Below are positions 8,563-8,746 of a DNA stretch of 8,746 nucleotides, piece by piece. Made by a program: the position numbers and the translations under genes. The stretch covers positions 1-8,746 of the forward strand of contig JAKMFG010000284.1 in NCBI GenBank assembly GCA_022425565.1, given 5' to 3'. Every line of letters begins with the position of its first letter. Position 1 is the stretch's first letter. Under the pieces are notes generated by a model. The model saw only the letters and a list, made by a program, of their open reading frames with translations, was not told the origin of the DNA and made no database searches. This stretch comes from Alphaproteobacteria bacterium (GTDB lineage: Bacteria; Pseudomonadota; Alphaproteobacteria; Puniceispirillales; Puniceispirillaceae).

Positions 8563-8745
8563 TTATGCGCCGGTTCCTGTCCGGTCTGCCTGCCGCAGAG
8601 CTGTTGCCGACGCATGGTGCCGGCGCCCAGCGATGAAGCACCAGGCTGGCGGCCTCTTTGGCCCGCGCAACACCGCGGCGGCAAACCGACGTGGTGACAG
8701 GCGGGATCGCAGAAGCAGCCCCCCTTTGCTCAACGCAGTGTAAGA
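8563..8745 (-). CDS. nadD: Nicotinate-nucleotide adenylyltransferase, C-terminal fragment
   Basis: The last 60 codons of a gene entering from the right edge, ending in TAA at 8563-8565. The fragment contains PPAWCFIAG and then SATALR near the end. This matches the aromatic strand and the S(S/A)TxIR nucleotide-binding motif that close NadD proteins, which adenylate nicotinate mononucleotide in NAD synthesis. An upstream SYTALSKGG segment resembles the Arg-Pro-x-Tyr-containing region that precedes it in relatives. The position directly before rsfS and rlmH is the usual place for nadD. Only the C-terminus is visible, and another frame (8528-8746) is also open here, so the call rests on the short motif plus gene order. 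Confidence 0.72.
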   Translation of the reverse strand, partial: SYTALSKGGLLLRSRLSPRRFAAAVLRGPKRPPAWCFIAGRRHHASATALRQADRTGTGA

Positions 8746-8746
8746 A

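Noticed and set aside
7672..8697. A 341-codon open frame on the plus strand, opposite rlmH, rsfS and nadD
   Set aside because: It crosses three well-supported minus-strand genes and their spacers, and its protein resembles nothing I recognise.
8528..8746. A second open minus-strand frame at the right edge (72 codons to a TAG at 8528-8530)
   Set aside because: It competes with the nadD frame but has no NadD motif. The frame ending at 8563 contains PPAWCFIAG and SATALR in the expected order, so that one is taken as the gene.

Overview
The window is an ordinary core-genome segment of a GC-rich bacterium, very probably an alphaproteobacterium. Two things point there. The ATP synthase F1 genes run atpA-atpG-atpD-atpC without F0 genes between them. 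The facing cluster runs nadD-rsfS-rlmH-gpmI-ctpA-rppH, an order typical of alphaproteobacteria. The protein sequences (for example the long acidic insert in AtpG and the RppH and CtpA types) agree. I cannot place it below class; a marine Rhodospirillales or SAR116-like origin is only a guess.

Left block, plus strand, 2-4039: the 3' four-fifths of atpA, then complete atpG, atpD and atpC. These are the alpha, gamma, beta and epsilon subunits of the F1 rotary ATP synthase. The genes are spaced 33-78 nt apart, each with a good Shine-Dalgarno sequence, and read as one operon. It ends at a strong GC hairpin with a T-run (4062-4090), which also has an A-run upstream and so can terminate transcription from both sides.

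Right block, minus strand, 8745 down to 4114, in transcription order: the C-terminal end of nadD (NAD synthesis), rsfS (ribosome silencing factor), rlmH (23S rRNA pseudouridine methyltransferase), gpmI (cofactor-independent phosphoglycerate mutase), ctpA (periplasmic S41 processing protease) and rppH (mRNA 5'-pyrophosphohydrolase). gpmI follows rlmH by 16 nt, and rppH overlaps ctpA by an ATGA, so this is probably one transcription unit, perhaps with an extra promoter before ctpA. Its products cover NAD supply, ribosome regulation and modification, glycolysis, envelope proteolysis and mRNA decay. They share an operon but not one pathway.

No mobile element, RNA gene, CRISPR array or gene-free stretch over 300 nt was found. 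No new system is evident. The points worth a second look are small: no envC between gpmI and ctpA, a short epsilon subunit, a repeat-built acidic linker in CtpA, and several hairpins at gene junctions.
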